Shown piece after piece: positions 54,453-64,000 of a DNA stretch of 64,000 bases. The first letter of the stretch is position 1; every line of letters begins with the position of its first letter. The notes below the pieces were generated by a model. It made no database searches. It was not told the origin of the DNA and saw only the letters and a list, made by a program, of their open reading frames with translations. The DNA lies in contig NZ_JAKEVD010000023.1 in NCBI RefSeq assembly GCF_022398325.1, positions 25,219 through 89,218 of the forward strand, written 5' to 3'. The DNA comes from Shewanella sp. Isolate13. Its GTDB lineage: Bacteria > Pseudomonadota > Gammaproteobacteria > Enterobacterales > Shewanellaceae. Made by a program: the position numbers and the translations under genes.

Positions 54453-56225
54453 CTACTTGTTTAACATCAATTCCCGAATATATTTAACGGGTGCGCTGCC
54501 ATAACTTAAAAACTCTTCATGGAAGGCCTTCAGATCGAAGTCATCGCCCTTTTTCGTCTTATACTCTTCCCTAAAGTCATAGATTTCACGATAACCTGAG
54601 TAATAGCTAGTCAACTGAACCTGACTCAATGTTGCGCGTCGCCATTTACCCTCAGCCTCGGCTCGTTGTTGAAAGGCTTCATTCATCATCAAGTCTAGCG
54701 CTTGAGACTCTGTCATGCCGTTAACTTGAATACTGTAATCGAGAATCGTGTTGCAAATTACGCGAAGATTCCACTTATAGTACATTAGCCACATCTCTGG
54801 CTCGAAGTTACCATAGCCCTCTTCCAGCATCATACGCTCGGTGTATACCGCCCAGCCTTCAACCATGGCGCCATTGCCAAATAGACTCTTAATAAGGCTT
54901 GGAGACTCATTTGAGTAAACAAGTTGAGTGTAATGTCCGGGGATCGCTTCATGGATATTGAGTACTTGCAGAATCCAGTGATTATACTCTCTAAGATAAC
55001 TTTCTGCCGACTCATCACTCATGCCGTCAAGGGGAGTGACATTGTAATAAGTATTCCCCGATTTTTCATAGGGCCCCGGTGCACTTATAGAAGCGCCGGC
55101 ATAACCACGCATATAGGCGGGGGTCTCACGGACAACTAGTGGTTTGTTGGGATCCAGAGTGACGAGATTTTTTTCATTAACAAAAGCGACAAGTTCTGGG
55201 ATCTGAGCGCGTACCTCATCAACAAAATCATCACGCTTAACATGCTTAGCCGACAACTTATCAATTAATTGTTTAATTGCGACTTTATCGTTTTTAGGTT
55301 TCGCTGTGTCGAAATATTTACCCCAAATCTTGTCGGTGATCTTTGCCATTTCGGCTTGGACACGATTTTTATCCGCTACTGCTTTCTCATAAAGCGACTT
55401 ACCCGACATGCCAGCTTGAATGTCATAGGCAAATTTTTGCTCATAAAGCTCAGCGCCAATGCGGAAACTTCTCGCCCCTTGTTTCTCAAGCTTGGACTCT
55501 AAGGCTTTTAACCAGTCGATATGCTCGTTAATAGCAATTGTCACCTTATTGAAGCGATTAGCAAATAATGCCTTCTCTTCATTGGTTAGATCTGACTTAA
55601 TTGCTTGATCGAGTAGCTCTTTTGAGAAAACCGCGAATGCTCCCTGATTCTGCATGATGGCAAGTTGAGTATGCTCAAGAGTAGGATTGTGAATGTTCTC
55701 TCGTGCGGCAGCGTAATAAGCTGGCACATTTTCCATTCTGGCCGTTACAGAGCGTAGGCGCTCGCTCAGTGGAGCGAAGTCTTCATTAATGATCTGTGCA
55801 AAGCCGCCAGAAACATTATAACGGGACGGATCCCACTGCCACGACTTAAAGGTCTCGATGTCCCACTTCATTTCAGCAAGCAAATTTTCGATAAGACGAT
55901 AATCGGTAACCATTGCAGGTGTCATTGACTGAGTGTCAAACTTTGCCAATAGCGCCTGTTGAGCTTCAACAAAGGCTAAACTGGCTTGGCGGGTCTCAGC
56001 ATTAGGTACTTTCAATATGCCATCATATTTATGAAAGCCACTGTATAATGCCCACGTCGGTGATTCTAACCACAAGGCATCAATGAAGTTGGTACTAAAT
56101 TGGGAAAATGCCACATTCTGATCGGTGATCTCTGCGGCAACCGGTTCGACTGTTTGCTGACTTTGGCAAGCCGTTAAGCTCGCCAAAGAAAGCGCTATTG
56201 CCAAAGGCAGCATGGCTCTTTTCAT
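54453..56225 (-). CDS. DUF885 family lipoprotein, putative metallopeptidase
   Basis: A 590-residue envelope lipoprotein with lipobox LTAC (LASLTACQSQ). The DUF885 domain carries the zinc-type motif HEAIPGHYTQL, followed by VEGWAVYTERMMLEEGYG with a plausible third ligand Glu, and LRVICNTILDY. Family members are thought to be zinc peptidases; this one has no known substrate. Residue 2 after the lipid cysteine is Gln, so outer-membrane location is expected. Single gene with its own terminator. Confidence 0.88.
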   Translation of the reverse strand: MKRAMLPLAIALSLASLTACQSQQTVEPVAAEITDQNVAFSQFSTNFIDALWLESPTWALYSGFHKYDGILKVPNAETRQASLAFVEAQQALLAKFDTQSMTPAMVTDYRLIENLLAEMKWDIETFKSWQWDPSRYNVSGGFAQIINEDFAPLSERLRSVTARMENVPAYYAAARENIHNPTLEHTQLAIMQNQGAFAVFSKELLDQAIKSDLTNEEKALFANRFNKVTIAINEHIDWLKALESKLEKQGARSFRIGAELYEQKFAYDIQAGMSGKSLYEKAVADKNRVQAEMAKITDKIWGKYFDTAKPKNDKVAIKQLIDKLSAKHVKRDDFVDEVRAQIPELVAFVNEKNLVTLDPNKPLVVRETPAYMRGYAGASISAPGPYEKSGNTYYNVTPLDGMSDESAESYLREYNHWILQVLNIHEAIPGHYTQLVYSNESPSLIKSLFGNGAMVEGWAVYTERMMLEEGYGNFEPEMWLMYYKWNLRVICNTILDYSIQVNGMTESQALDLMMNEAFQQRAEAEGKWRRATLSQVQLTSYYSGYREIYDFREEYKTKKGDDFDLKAFHEEFLSYGSAPVKYIRELMLNK

Positions 56226-56361
56226 GGTTTCGTCCCTTAATTTGTAAGTTCGTGGTCTTTGCCACTTTTTTTAACGACTCAGTAAATCATGTTCTACTCT
56301 TTTTTTCAGTAACTAAACCCAATATAACAAGCTTTGTTACACAATGGAGACTAAGCACCTA

Positions 56362-58302
56362 TTAGTATGAGGACGAAGACAATTTTGCTTCAGCCCATAA
56401 CAAGACATCGGCAAAACGATACTGTTCGAATTGGCCAAAGGCTTTCACTTGACGCATCTTCAATTTAGTAAAAATTGGCGTTGTTAAGCCACATAGATAG
56501 CGAGTAAGCAATACTGGCGTTAAATGCTTACCGAGTTTAGTTATTGCCTCTTTACACAGTTCATCGAAGTCAAATTGACTTAAGGGCGTCAGCTCTACAG
56601 TAGCTGGCAGTTTAGCGCTATGACCGTTACATACACTACAGTGACCGCAAGGTTGCGTTAATCGAGGATCGGCAAAGTATTGTGCCAGCTGGAGGCTTAA
56701 ACAAGACTCACTATCAAAATAGTCCACAAGTTGATTAATGCGCTTTATTTCGCTCTGCTCTTTCACGCTAAAGCGATTAAATAACTTTAGCGCGATTGAA
56801 TCATCGATGTTAGCACTGAAGACCTGATAAACTTGAGTTAACTGCTTGCTTTGTAATTCAATAAGTTGCTTTTGATGGAGGTAATCGAGCGCCTTAATTG
56901 CTCGGTCCCTACTGTTTGGTATCTTTTCCTCAAGGGCGTCAAAATCTGCGCTATACCAGAGCTTGGCCTTTTGTGAGCTATCGATAACGGCGTTGATAAA
57001 CACTTGCCTATCGTGATCAAATTTAGCCAAAACCACTTCTATCGGACACAGTAGCTTAAATCGATATTCGGCGAAGTAGCTGTATTTAGGTTTAAGAACT
57101 CGTAACATCTCCAAATACACCAGAAGCGTTTTTAAGCTTAAGATCCTAATGTTAGAAGCGCTAGACAAGGGGTTTAACATAAGTTCCCAGACGCCGTTAT
57201 TGTGAGAGTCACGCTTAATCTCCTCTATCACAAATTCGATGGCGCTTAGCTCTGGCGTGTCACCATAGACGAAATTTTCAAGTACGTTAAGATTGTCCCT
57301 ATTAGCCAGCACCAAACAGTCTGAACTAAAACCATCACGTCCGGCGCGACCTATCTCCTGAGCGTAATTCTCTATCGACTTAGGCAGATCATAATGGGCA
57401 ACAAAGCGAATATCGCTCTTATCAATCCCCATTCCGAATGCGATGGTGGCAACGATAATAGGCACCTCACCGTTCATAAACTGAGACTGAATAGATTTAC
57501 GTTTATCGCTATCCATCCCTGCATGATAAGCAAGCGCCGAATATCCTGATTTTACTAACTCGGTTGCCACAAACTCAGCCGTTTGTTGAAGGGTCACATA
57601 GACAATGCCACTCTGGCCTTTTCTTGTCTCGAGCCACTGAGAGAGATAACTCAACTTGTCACGAGATGGGATCCCTACGGCCTGCAAGTTAAGGTTCGAG
57701 CGATAAAAACCCGTTAAGGTGACGCATTGCTGCGCGATAGAGAACTTCTTGCCCATATCCTCGATCACCTTAGGTGTTGCGGTCGCGGTCAGTAGCAAGA
57801 CCAGGGGGATCTTAAGTTGTCTTTGATAGGCTGGTAGTTTGAGATAGTCAGGCCTAAAGTTATGCCCCCACTCGGAAATACAGTGTGCTTCATCTATCAC
57901 CAACATAGAGATAGGTACTGATGCGATAAAACGTCTAAAGCGTTCATTGTTTAGACGCTCTACCGATATCATTAAGATCTTAATTCGCCCCTCTGTCACG
58001 CCCTCGATAACGGCACTAGACTGCTCATTCGTTTGAGTCGAGTCGATAGACGCAGCAGCAATGCCCTTATTTTTAAGAAACTGTAACTGATCATCCATGA
58101 GTGCAAGTAGCGGTGACACGACTAAAGTTAAATGAGGCAATGCTAAGGCGGGTAGCTGATAGCATAAAGATTTGCCTGAGCCTGTAGGGAAAATTGCAGC
58201 TGCGCTATTACCCGCTAAAATATTTTCGACAACCTCTTGTTGTCCCTCGCGAAACTGGTCAAAACCAAAGTAGCGATTTAGTAACGCAAGGGCGTTATCC
58301 AT
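56362..58302 (-). CDS. RecQ-like ATP-dependent DNA helicase
   Basis: A 646-residue superfamily 2 helicase of the RecQ type. It has FGFDQFREGQQEVV (RecQ motif 0), Walker A FPTGSGKSLCYQ, the DEAH box MLVIDEAHCISEWGHNFR, TATATPKV and the motif VI region QEIGRAGRDG. A zinc-binding cysteine set follows (CLSLQLAQYF, then PCGHCSVC). The C-terminus is divergent and no clear HRDC domain is seen, so it is a RecQ paralogue rather than canonical RecQ. It has a 70-bp gap to the upstream EEP gene on the same strand. Confidence 0.9.
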   Translation of the reverse strand: MDNALALLNRYFGFDQFREGQQEVVENILAGNSAAAIFPTGSGKSLCYQLPALALPHLTLVVSPLLALMDDQLQFLKNKGIAAASIDSTQTNEQSSAVIEGVTEGRIKILMISVERLNNERFRRFIASVPISMLVIDEAHCISEWGHNFRPDYLKLPAYQRQLKIPLVLLLTATATPKVIEDMGKKFSIAQQCVTLTGFYRSNLNLQAVGIPSRDKLSYLSQWLETRKGQSGIVYVTLQQTAEFVATELVKSGYSALAYHAGMDSDKRKSIQSQFMNGEVPIIVATIAFGMGIDKSDIRFVAHYDLPKSIENYAQEIGRAGRDGFSSDCLVLANRDNLNVLENFVYGDTPELSAIEFVIEEIKRDSHNNGVWELMLNPLSSASNIRILSLKTLLVYLEMLRVLKPKYSYFAEYRFKLLCPIEVVLAKFDHDRQVFINAVIDSSQKAKLWYSADFDALEEKIPNSRDRAIKALDYLHQKQLIELQSKQLTQVYQVFSANIDDSIALKLFNRFSVKEQSEIKRINQLVDYFDSESCLSLQLAQYFADPRLTQPCGHCSVCNGHSAKLPATVELTPLSQFDFDELCKEAITKLGKHLTPVLLTRYLCGLTTPIFTKLKMRQVKAFGQFEQYRFADVLLWAEAKLSSSSY

Positions 58303-58371
58303 AGTTATTCCTGTATTAAGTTTGTGGGTTCGAGTGCAATGTCAATAAGCGTTCTGAGCCCATTTTCTGCA

Positions 58372-59253
58372 TTAGCTTGCTGGAGTAAGGTTTTTTACTG
58401 GACGCTGTTTTTTAACCCTGAAATAGGCTTTTACCGGGTTATGATCCGAGCTAGAGGTTAAAATTGATTCCGCTTTAACCAGCTCTAAATCACGATAAAA
58501 AATATGGTCGAGATTGTGACCAAGAACCTTACTTCTAGAGTCGACACTTGGGATCGCTTCGGTAAGTCCAGTTTGGCGTACCAACTGGTTAATGACCTCT
58601 CCTCGCTCATCACTCCAGGTATTCATATCTCCGGCGAAGATAATTGGGCCTTGATGGTCCCGTATAGCCTGCTCCACCACCCCAAGTTGTGCCTTATAGT
58701 CTACAGTCCCAAACGTGAAATTAATGCTATGAATATTTATCACCAACAGTTGGCTGCTATCCGATAATAAATAATATGAAATCAACATTGACTTAGGGTA
58801 TTTGATATAAGGCTCAGCTTTTCTGAAAACACAACTGCTCACCGCCGACTCTCGAGACAAATTCATCACCCCAACCGGCACGCCTGAAAAATTAAAGGCT
58901 TTGGCAAGTAACATATCTAGCTTGAGCGAATTGACGAAATCATTGAGCTCAACAGTCAATTGAGCCTCCTGCAGTAACAGCAGATCTGAGCGGTCAACCA
59001 ATTGCTTTAATGTTTCTTGCCAACCATCGCCTTTCTGTTTATATAAGTTCCAGGTGGAGACGTCGAGCTTGCCATATCTATCTAGCACGCCGTCTGAAGC
59101 CTGTGTCATACACTGCGCCGACGCTTTAGGCGGGTTGAGGTTTGTCACCAATGTATCATCGGCAGGGATCACAGAGGCGTCATACACATATATAGCCAAT
59201 GCAACGGCTGTGATAAGTAAAAGAAGAAGCAGTTTGCGGACAATTTTCGCCAT
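58372..59253 (-). CDS. Endonuclease/exonuclease/phosphatase family protein (YafD-like)
   Basis: A protein of about 293 residues with an N-terminal membrane anchor (KLLLLLLITAVALAIYVYD) and an EEP catalytic domain outside the cytoplasm. The metal and catalytic motifs are LLLQEAQLTVE, FAGDMNTWSDERGE and SSDHNPVKAYF. The frame opens at a TTG at 59268, but the ATG at 59253 directly before the basic MAKIVRK anchor is more likely. The substrate (nucleic acid or phosphoester) is unknown. Confidence 0.85.
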   Translation of the reverse strand: MAKIVRKLLLLLLITAVALAIYVYDASVIPADDTLVTNLNPPKASAQCMTQASDGVLDRYGKLDVSTWNLYKQKGDGWQETLKQLVDRSDLLLLQEAQLTVELNDFVNSLKLDMLLAKAFNFSGVPVGVMNLSRESAVSSCVFRKAEPYIKYPKSMLISYYLLSDSSQLLVINIHSINFTFGTVDYKAQLGVVEQAIRDHQGPIIFAGDMNTWSDERGEVINQLVRQTGLTEAIPSVDSRSKVLGHNLDHIFYRDLELVKAESILTSSSDHNPVKAYFRVKKQRPVKNLTPAS

Positions 59254-59419
59254 AATGGACTTATTCAACCTTGTACTTAGATTTAAAGTAATCTTTTCAT
59301 TATAATAGCTTATTAGTGTTAGTCACATAATCATTCAAACAAGAGGTTGGTTTGCTAAGTTCACCGTTTACCACAGGTTTTAGAGCTTAGCGACTGAGGG
59401 TAAGACTATCAGACACAAC

Positions 59420-60877
59420 ATGTATGAATTTTACCAGCTACTGACCATAGCTGGCGTATTTCTTTACTGGCTCATCATAGCCGGCATAAGCATAAGAGTC
59501 GTGGCCAAACGGCGCTCTATTGGCGTCTCTTTAGCCTGGTTAATGATCATCTATATCGTGCCTTTAGGCGGCGCTTTCGCCTACCTGCTATTTGGTGAAT
59601 TAAACCTTGGCAAAAAAAGGGCCGTACGTGCGGAGCTGATGTTCAAACCCTATGGAGAATGGTTTAAGAAACTCTATGAATATCGTCAATACCGCCCCCA
59701 TGTCGCAAGCCTCTATGGTCAGTCTATCAGTGCAATATGCGAGAAACAGGTCGGCATACCCGCTCTAGCCGATAACCACCTCACTCTGTGTAGTGAAACT
59801 TACGAGATCTTAGCAAACCTAATTGAAGACATTGAGCAGGCTAAAGAGACAATTTTACTTGAGTTTTATATCTGGCATCCGGGAGGCCGAGCCGACGATG
59901 TGGCTCACGCTTTGATAAATAGTGCAGAAAGAGGCGTAAAAGTTCGTTTATTACTGGATGCGGCAGGTTCGCGACACTTCTTCAAGAGTCCATGGCCAAA
60001 GCTAATGAAAAAGAGTGGCATTGAGGTGATCAGTGCACTGCAGGTTTCACCTTTCCGTATGTTCTTTAGGCGCTTAGATCTGAGATTACATCGAAAAATT
60101 GTGGTAATAGATAACGAAATTGCCTATACGGGTTCGATGAATCTTGTGGATCCCAAGTATTTTAATCAAGACGCCGGGGTTGGTGAATGGATCGATGTGA
60201 TGGTCCGGATCACCGGCACTTCAGTTCCAGTTCTCAATAGCATTCACGCTTGGGACTGGGAAGTCGAAACTAACGAGCGCTTTTTACCCGAACAGCCAAA
60301 ATGTTTGTCTCATGAGGACAGTGAGATCACCGATTTAGTGCAGGTGATCCCCTCAGGACCCGGTATGCGCGAAGAGGTGATCCATCGCGTACTGCTGCAA
60401 AGCATCTATCAGGCTTCAAAGAGTATCGTTATTACAACCCCCTACTTCGTACCGAGTGACAACCTGCATATGGCGCTTATTATCGCTGCCCAACGTAATG
60501 TGAAGGTCGACCTTATCGTCCCCGATAAAAATGACTCCCTGATGGTTGAGTGGGCTAGCCGCGCATTTTTTAGCGAATTATTAGAGGCCGGAGTTAATAT
60601 TCACCGCTTTAAAGGCGGCCTGCTGCACACAAAATCTGTTGTCATCGATAGCAATCACTGTTTAATCGGTACGGTAAACTGGGATATGCGCAGCTTATGG
60701 CTCAACTTTGAAGTGACCCTAGCAGTGGATAATCTGGGCTTTACTCAAAAGCTAGAGCAGGTTCAGCAGGACTATCTTAAAAACTGCGATCAACTTTGTG
60801 CCAAGCAGTGGGAAAAACGCTCTCTGCCAAGCCGTGCGGCAGAGCGAATTTTCTATCTATTTAGCCCGCTACTATAG
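59420..60877 (+). CDS. cls: Cardiolipin synthase
   Basis: A 485-residue inner-membrane phospholipase D family enzyme that makes cardiolipin from phosphatidylglycerol. Two N-terminal membrane helices are followed by two HKD motifs, LHRKIVVIDNEIAYTGSMN and LHTKSVVIDSNHCLIGTVN. The length matches ClsA. The ribosome binding site is weak. The next gene, a sulfotransferase, follows 80 bp later on the same strand. Confidence 0.95.
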   Translation: MYEFYQLLTIAGVFLYWLIIAGISIRVVAKRRSIGVSLAWLMIIYIVPLGGAFAYLLFGELNLGKKRAVRAELMFKPYGEWFKKLYEYRQYRPHVASLYGQSISAICEKQVGIPALADNHLTLCSETYEILANLIEDIEQAKETILLEFYIWHPGGRADDVAHALINSAERGVKVRLLLDAAGSRHFFKSPWPKLMKKSGIEVISALQVSPFRMFFRRLDLRLHRKIVVIDNEIAYTGSMNLVDPKYFNQDAGVGEWIDVMVRITGTSVPVLNSIHAWDWEVETNERFLPEQPKCLSHEDSEITDLVQVIPSGPGMREEVIHRVLLQSIYQASKSIVITTPYFVPSDNLHMALIIAAQRNVKVDLIVPDKNDSLMVEWASRAFFSELLEAGVNIHRFKGGLLHTKSVVIDSNHCLIGTVNWDMRSLWLNFEVTLAVDNLGFTQKLEQVQQDYLKNCDQLCAKQWEKRSLPSRAAERIFYLFSPLL

Positions 60878-60957
60878 TCATTCTCTGAACCAGAAACCAA
60901 GCCTGAAACTCGCCTCGCGCCTGCTCAAACTATGGCGCGACAATATTTTGGATCGCT

Positions 60958-61605
60958 ATGAACAAAGTTTTTATTATCGGCCTTCCACGTACCGGCACCA
61001 CTAGTATCAGTGTGGCCATGTTAGATTACGGCTTTAAGGTCGCCCATACCGCTTATACTCAGCAGGCGTTTCAACTTGCCGATATAGTCTCCGATGCCCC
61101 CTGTTTCTGTGACTACCGAGAGTTAGATAAGCTTTTCCCTAACTCTAAATTTGTTTATCTAGAGCGAGAATTGTCACTCTGGCTGCCCTCCATGCAGATG
61201 CTGATAAATAAGATGAAAGCACAGTTAGACCCAAACACAGGGACATTTCACCCAGTACTCAAGCGCAGCTTTAACCTGACTTTCGAGTTGGATAAGACTG
61301 ATATTCCCGATGCGCCGGCCCATTTAGAGAAGTGCTACTTGAATCATAGGCAGCAGGTTCTGAGCTATTTTGATGGTCGAGATGATTTGATTCGGATCAA
61401 CATCCGTGATGAACAGAGCTTAACCAAACTACTCACGTTTCTAGGGCTAGAAGTCAAAGGCTCCCCGCGGTTTCCACATCTGAACATTGGCAAAAATGTT
61501 GCCAGCTGGGACGAATACAAACATCCAAATAAGGTTAGTGCCAATAGCAGCGGTCCTCTACGCAGAAAATTCTTTGATTACATAGGCAAGCGGGCAACGA
61601 CTTAG
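60958..61605 (+). CDS. Sulfotransferase family protein
   Basis: A 215-residue P-loop sulfotransferase. The 5-prime-phosphosulfate loop is GLPRTGTTSIS at residues 8-18, and the second PAPS-binding region likely is KFVYLERELSLWL. The C-terminal half (RKFFDYIGKR) is basic. The family transfers sulfate from PAPS to carbohydrate, lipid or protein acceptors; the acceptor cannot be read here. It lies directly after cls, and both end before tRNA-Ser. No signal peptide, so cytoplasmic. Confidence 0.82.
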   Translation: MNKVFIIGLPRTGTTSISVAMLDYGFKVAHTAYTQQAFQLADIVSDAPCFCDYRELDKLFPNSKFVYLERELSLWLPSMQMLINKMKAQLDPNTGTFHPVLKRSFNLTFELDKTDIPDAPAHLEKCYLNHRQQVLSYFDGRDDLIRINIRDEQSLTKLLTFLGLEVKGSPRFPHLNIGKNVASWDEYKHPNKVSANSSGPLRRKFFDYIGKRATT

Positions 61606-61637
61606 GAAAGATTTAAAATAGATAAACAACAGACAGC

Positions 61638-61668
61638 AAAAAGCCCGTTATCTATCGATAACGGGCTT
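61638..61668. terminator. Terminator shared by the sulfotransferase gene and tRNA-Ser
   Basis: AAGCCCGTTAT (61641-61651) pairs with ATAACGGGCTT (61658-61668), loop of 6 bases. On the minus strand the T run directly after the stem ends the tRNA-Ser transcript 10 bp beyond its CCA. Confidence 0.88.
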
Positions 61669-61677
61669 CTTAGAATT

Positions 61678-61767
61678 TGGCGGTGAGCGAGAGATTCGAA
61701 CTCTCGTTAGGGGTTAACCTAAACACACTTTCCAGGCGTGCGCCTTCAGCCACTCAGCCAGCTCACC
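61678..61767 (-). tRNA. tRNA-Ser (GGA)
   Basis: Acceptor stem GGTGAGC with GCTCACC, discriminator G and an encoded CCA at 61678-61680. The anticodon loop CTGGAAA is closed by CACGC/GTGTG, and the anticodon GGA is complementary to bases 61731-61733. A long type II variable arm (GTTAACC region) and the TTCGAAT T-loop are as expected for tRNA-Ser. It reads UCC and UCU codons. Confidence 0.97.
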
Positions 61768-61943
61768 AAACTAATTAATTTTACGTGTATAATCATCACG
61801 GTTGTCGCTAAAAACCCGAATCGGACATTTGCTATCAACGGAGCGCTACTTTACTGAAAAGCCCCTATTGCGTCAAGCCAAACAACCGTATTCTCAAGCG
61901 TTTGCGTAATTGCTAGCCAGTTAACGCCTTTTTATACCTAGGT

Positions 61944-63938
61944 TCAGCTCAACTTGAACTTTTTCACCTCTTTAGACATCTCGGCAGTGTCTTCAACTAG
62001 CTTATCCGTGAGAGAGCTTAATTGGTCGGCGACCTCATGGGTTTGCAGATAAATCTCACTAATTTTTAACGCGTTCCTATTCACCTCTTCTGCAACTGCG
62101 CTTTGCTCATGGGTTGCTGCCGCAATCTGCTCGTTCATACTCTCAATAACACCGATATGATTAACGATTTTGTCGAGTTCACAACTGGCTTTATTGGCTT
62201 CAATAACGCTCTCATTTGTTTGATTCGTACCGCGTTCCATGGCCGATACTGCCGTATTGGCGCCACTACGTAGCCTATCTGTCATGGACTTAATATCACC
62301 AGTCGCAGTTTGAGCTCGCTGGGCTAAACCACGCACTTCATCGGCGACCACGGCAAAACCTCTACCAGACTCCCCAGCTCTCGCCGCTTCAATAGCGGCA
62401 TTGAGTGCCAGAAGGTTAGTTTGCTCGGCGATACCGCTAATAACGTCTGACACAGCAACAATGTTTTGAATGTCCTGCTCAAGTTGTTCTAGCGCCTTAG
62501 CCGAGTCTTGAATATCATCTGCAAGCACACCGATAGCATCGCTGGTACGGCCGACTTCGGCATTGCCCTCTTTCGCCTCGGTACTCGCTTGAGTCGATGC
62601 CTCTGATGCTCGCTCAGCATTAATCGCAATCTCCGCCACCGTGGCACTCATCTCTGTCATAGCGGAGGCCACTTGCTCGGCTTCGCCGTGACCTAACTCC
62701 ACATCCTGACGCAATTGAGTGGAGTATTGCTCCATCTGAGACACGGCCGCCAATAAGGAGGTTGAGTTTTTACGGACATGATCAATAACACGTTCAAAGT
62801 CTGACATCATCTCATTAAAGGCTACGGCCAACTCACCAAACTCATCTTTACTGTTTTGATCTATCCGAATACTCAGATCAAAATTAGCCCTAGCACAAGT
62901 GACACTGTTGTGTAAGTTGGCAACGCTTCGGTGAATATAACGTAGTACAAATAAAGAGAGCGTCAGAACCAAACTTGCTGCAAACAAAAGCCCTACAAGG
63001 GTGACATAGAAACTTTGTGTGGCCGCCGATAACCGCTGCTCAGTAACCAAAACCAGTGCACTTGACAGCTCGTGCTCAAATTTTCTTAATAATTCGATAC
63101 GTTGAGTCGATGTTTGAAACCACAGCTCTGCATCCTGACTAGCGATTTCCGAGGCTAACTGATTAAAAGCAAGGTTTCTATACTGTGTAACACCTTGAAC
63201 GGCTTTAGCATTTAGTAAAGCTTGGTAATCAGCCTTACTTTGCTCATCAGCCAAGGCGATAAAGCGCTCTTGATAGCTTGCCTGCTCGGCGACTAAGGTG
63301 ACAAAGCGGCGATATACCCCCTCTTTAAATCCCTGATTACCAAAGGTCGAACTGAGTACTGCGCGCTCAATACCGGCTCGCTCCTTCATCTGAAGGTAAG
63401 CCGAAAATGCAGCGGCCCTAATCGCTATCTCCTGATTTGCGGCATTGGTCGCGGTCAAGTCGACAATACTGAGCAGCAGCGCATTGAGTTCTGAGTAGAA
63501 CTTCACCTCTTCAGCAACGGAAACAGATAGCGCTGACACTCGAGTCCGCATTGATGGGATCTGAGCAATTAGGGAGTCAACCCGTGTTATCTGTGTTGAA
63601 AATGTATTTGGTAGCTTACTGCTATTGATAAACTGCCGATAAACCTCAAGAGAAGCATCGGTCTCATTTTGCTGTACCGGTAATTTTTGTGTAAATGCTT
63701 GACCCTTTGAGCCGATAAACCCGGCACTCATTCCCCGCTCTTTCTGTAATTCATGCACCACATTACCATTGGTTACAGCAAGTTGACTTAACACAAGCAC
63801 TTCTGTTAATTGGCTTTTTAATTGGTATTGAGTCTTAGCATAGAGGCCTCCGAAAACCACTGACGTAAAAAGTGGCGGGAGAATAAGAATAAGAAACTTT
63901 TGCTTTAAGCTGAGATTAGCGATCCAAGTTTGCTTCAT
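61944..63938 (-). CDS. Methyl-accepting chemotaxis protein with NIT sensor domain
   Basis: A 664-residue chemoreceptor. A first membrane helix lies near residues 12-30, the extracytoplasmic domain spans about 35-305 and contains the nitrate/nitrite-sensing signature [18 protein letters not shown], and a second helix is at about 306-330. A HAMP domain follows at about 330-385, then the signalling tip with the conserved hairpin [19 protein letters not shown] and [15 protein letters not shown]. Nitrate or nitrite sensing is the family expectation, not proven here. No C-terminal CheR-tether pentapeptide. Confidence 0.94.
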   Translation of the reverse strand: MKQTWIANLSLKQKFLILILPPLFTSVVFGGLYAKTQYQLKSQLTEVLVLSQLAVTNGNVVHELQKERGMSAGFIGSKGQAFTQKLPVQQNETDASLEVYRQFINSSKLPNTFSTQITRVDSLIAQIPSMRTRVSALSVSVAEEVKFYSELNALLLSIVDLTATNAANQEIAIRAAAFSAYLQMKERAGIERAVLSSTFGNQGFKEGVYRRFVTLVAEQASYQERFIALADEQSKADYQALLNAKAVQGVTQYRNLAFNQLASEIASQDAELWFQTSTQRIELLRKFEHELSSALVLVTEQRLSAATQSFYVTLVGLLFAASLVLTLSLFVLRYIHRSVANLHNSVTCARANFDLSIRIDQNSKDEFGELAVAFNEMMSDFERVIDHVRKNSTSLLAAVSQMEQYSTQLRQDVELGHGEAEQVASAMTEMSATVAEIAINAERASEASTQASTEAKEGNAEVGRTSDAIGVLADDIQDSAKALEQLEQDIQNIVAVSDVISGIAEQTNLLALNAAIEAARAGESGRGFAVVADEVRGLAQRAQTATGDIKSMTDRLRSGANTAVSAMERGTNQTNESVIEANKASCELDKIVNHIGVIESMNEQIAAATHEQSAVAEEVNRNALKISEIYLQTHEVADQLSSLTDKLVEDTAEMSKEVKKFKLS

Positions 63939-64000
63939 ATTTTAAACAACCCTGTTTAAATATTATTTTTTGTTGCCTTAGCATAGTCGAAACTATTTAT

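Overview
The window reads as a chromosomal segment of a gammaproteobacterium, most likely a Shewanella. The support is the gene content and order: a cbb3 oxidase cluster (ccoNOQP, fixH, ccoI, ccoS, a TauE/SafE-like gene) running into fnr/etrA, uspE and ttcA, and a core block ftsK-lolA-rarA-crcB-serS with lrp divergent from ald. The genus is inferred from protein resemblance and synteny recalled from knowledge, not from a search; the species is not resolved.

Layout. 1-2.3 kb: a LysR regulator cut by the window edge, divergent from a crotonase-family enzyme with two perfect inverted repeats between them, then a radical SAM protein. 2.4-6.8 kb: an RND efflux pair. 7.2-14.8 kb: a SEC-C protein, family II pyrophosphatase, a Lon-like protease, a U32-family protein and a periplasmic rhodanese. 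15.5-18.4 kb: an unusual membrane/coiled-coil/winged-helix protein, a DsbA-fold protein, an unlisted 27-residue membrane peptide and cmoM. 18.6-24 kb: codBA, a DUF4242 protein, avtA and a DUF4156 lipoprotein. 24-26.7 kb: an EmrAB-type efflux pair.

26.7-30.9 kb is the accessory-looking part: an N-terminally truncated VOC gene, about 1.4 kb without convincing genes, an intact tyrosine recombinase, a cysteine-rich small gene behind a Fur-box-like site, and a lipoprotein divergent from ccoN.

30.9-41.2 kb is a microaerobic respiration module. A perfect FNR box lies about 40 bp upstream of the predicted ccoN transcription start. The operon encodes the oxidase, its copper ATPase and assembly factors, and is followed by the oxygen-sensing regulator Fnr/EtrA, so sensor and target are adjacent. 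A second near-consensus FNR site precedes uspE.

41.2-64 kb is mostly housekeeping: a Bax-like protein and a DUF2987 protein, a YvcK/CofD-like protein, an aromatic/aspartate aminotransferase, the serS-crcB-rarA-lolA-ftsK block, lrp/ald, a response regulator whose receiver lacks its phospho-acceptor Asp, a DUF885 lipoprotein, a RecQ-like helicase, an EEP phosphatase, cardiolipin synthase, a sulfotransferase, tRNA-Ser(GGA) and an NIT-domain chemoreceptor.

I found no CRISPR array, insertion sequence, prophage block or recognisable defence system. The best leads for something undescribed are the 15.5 kb membrane-anchored winged-helix protein, the 27-aa peptide, the Fur-box/cysteine-rich gene beside the integrase, and the pseudo-receiver regulator.
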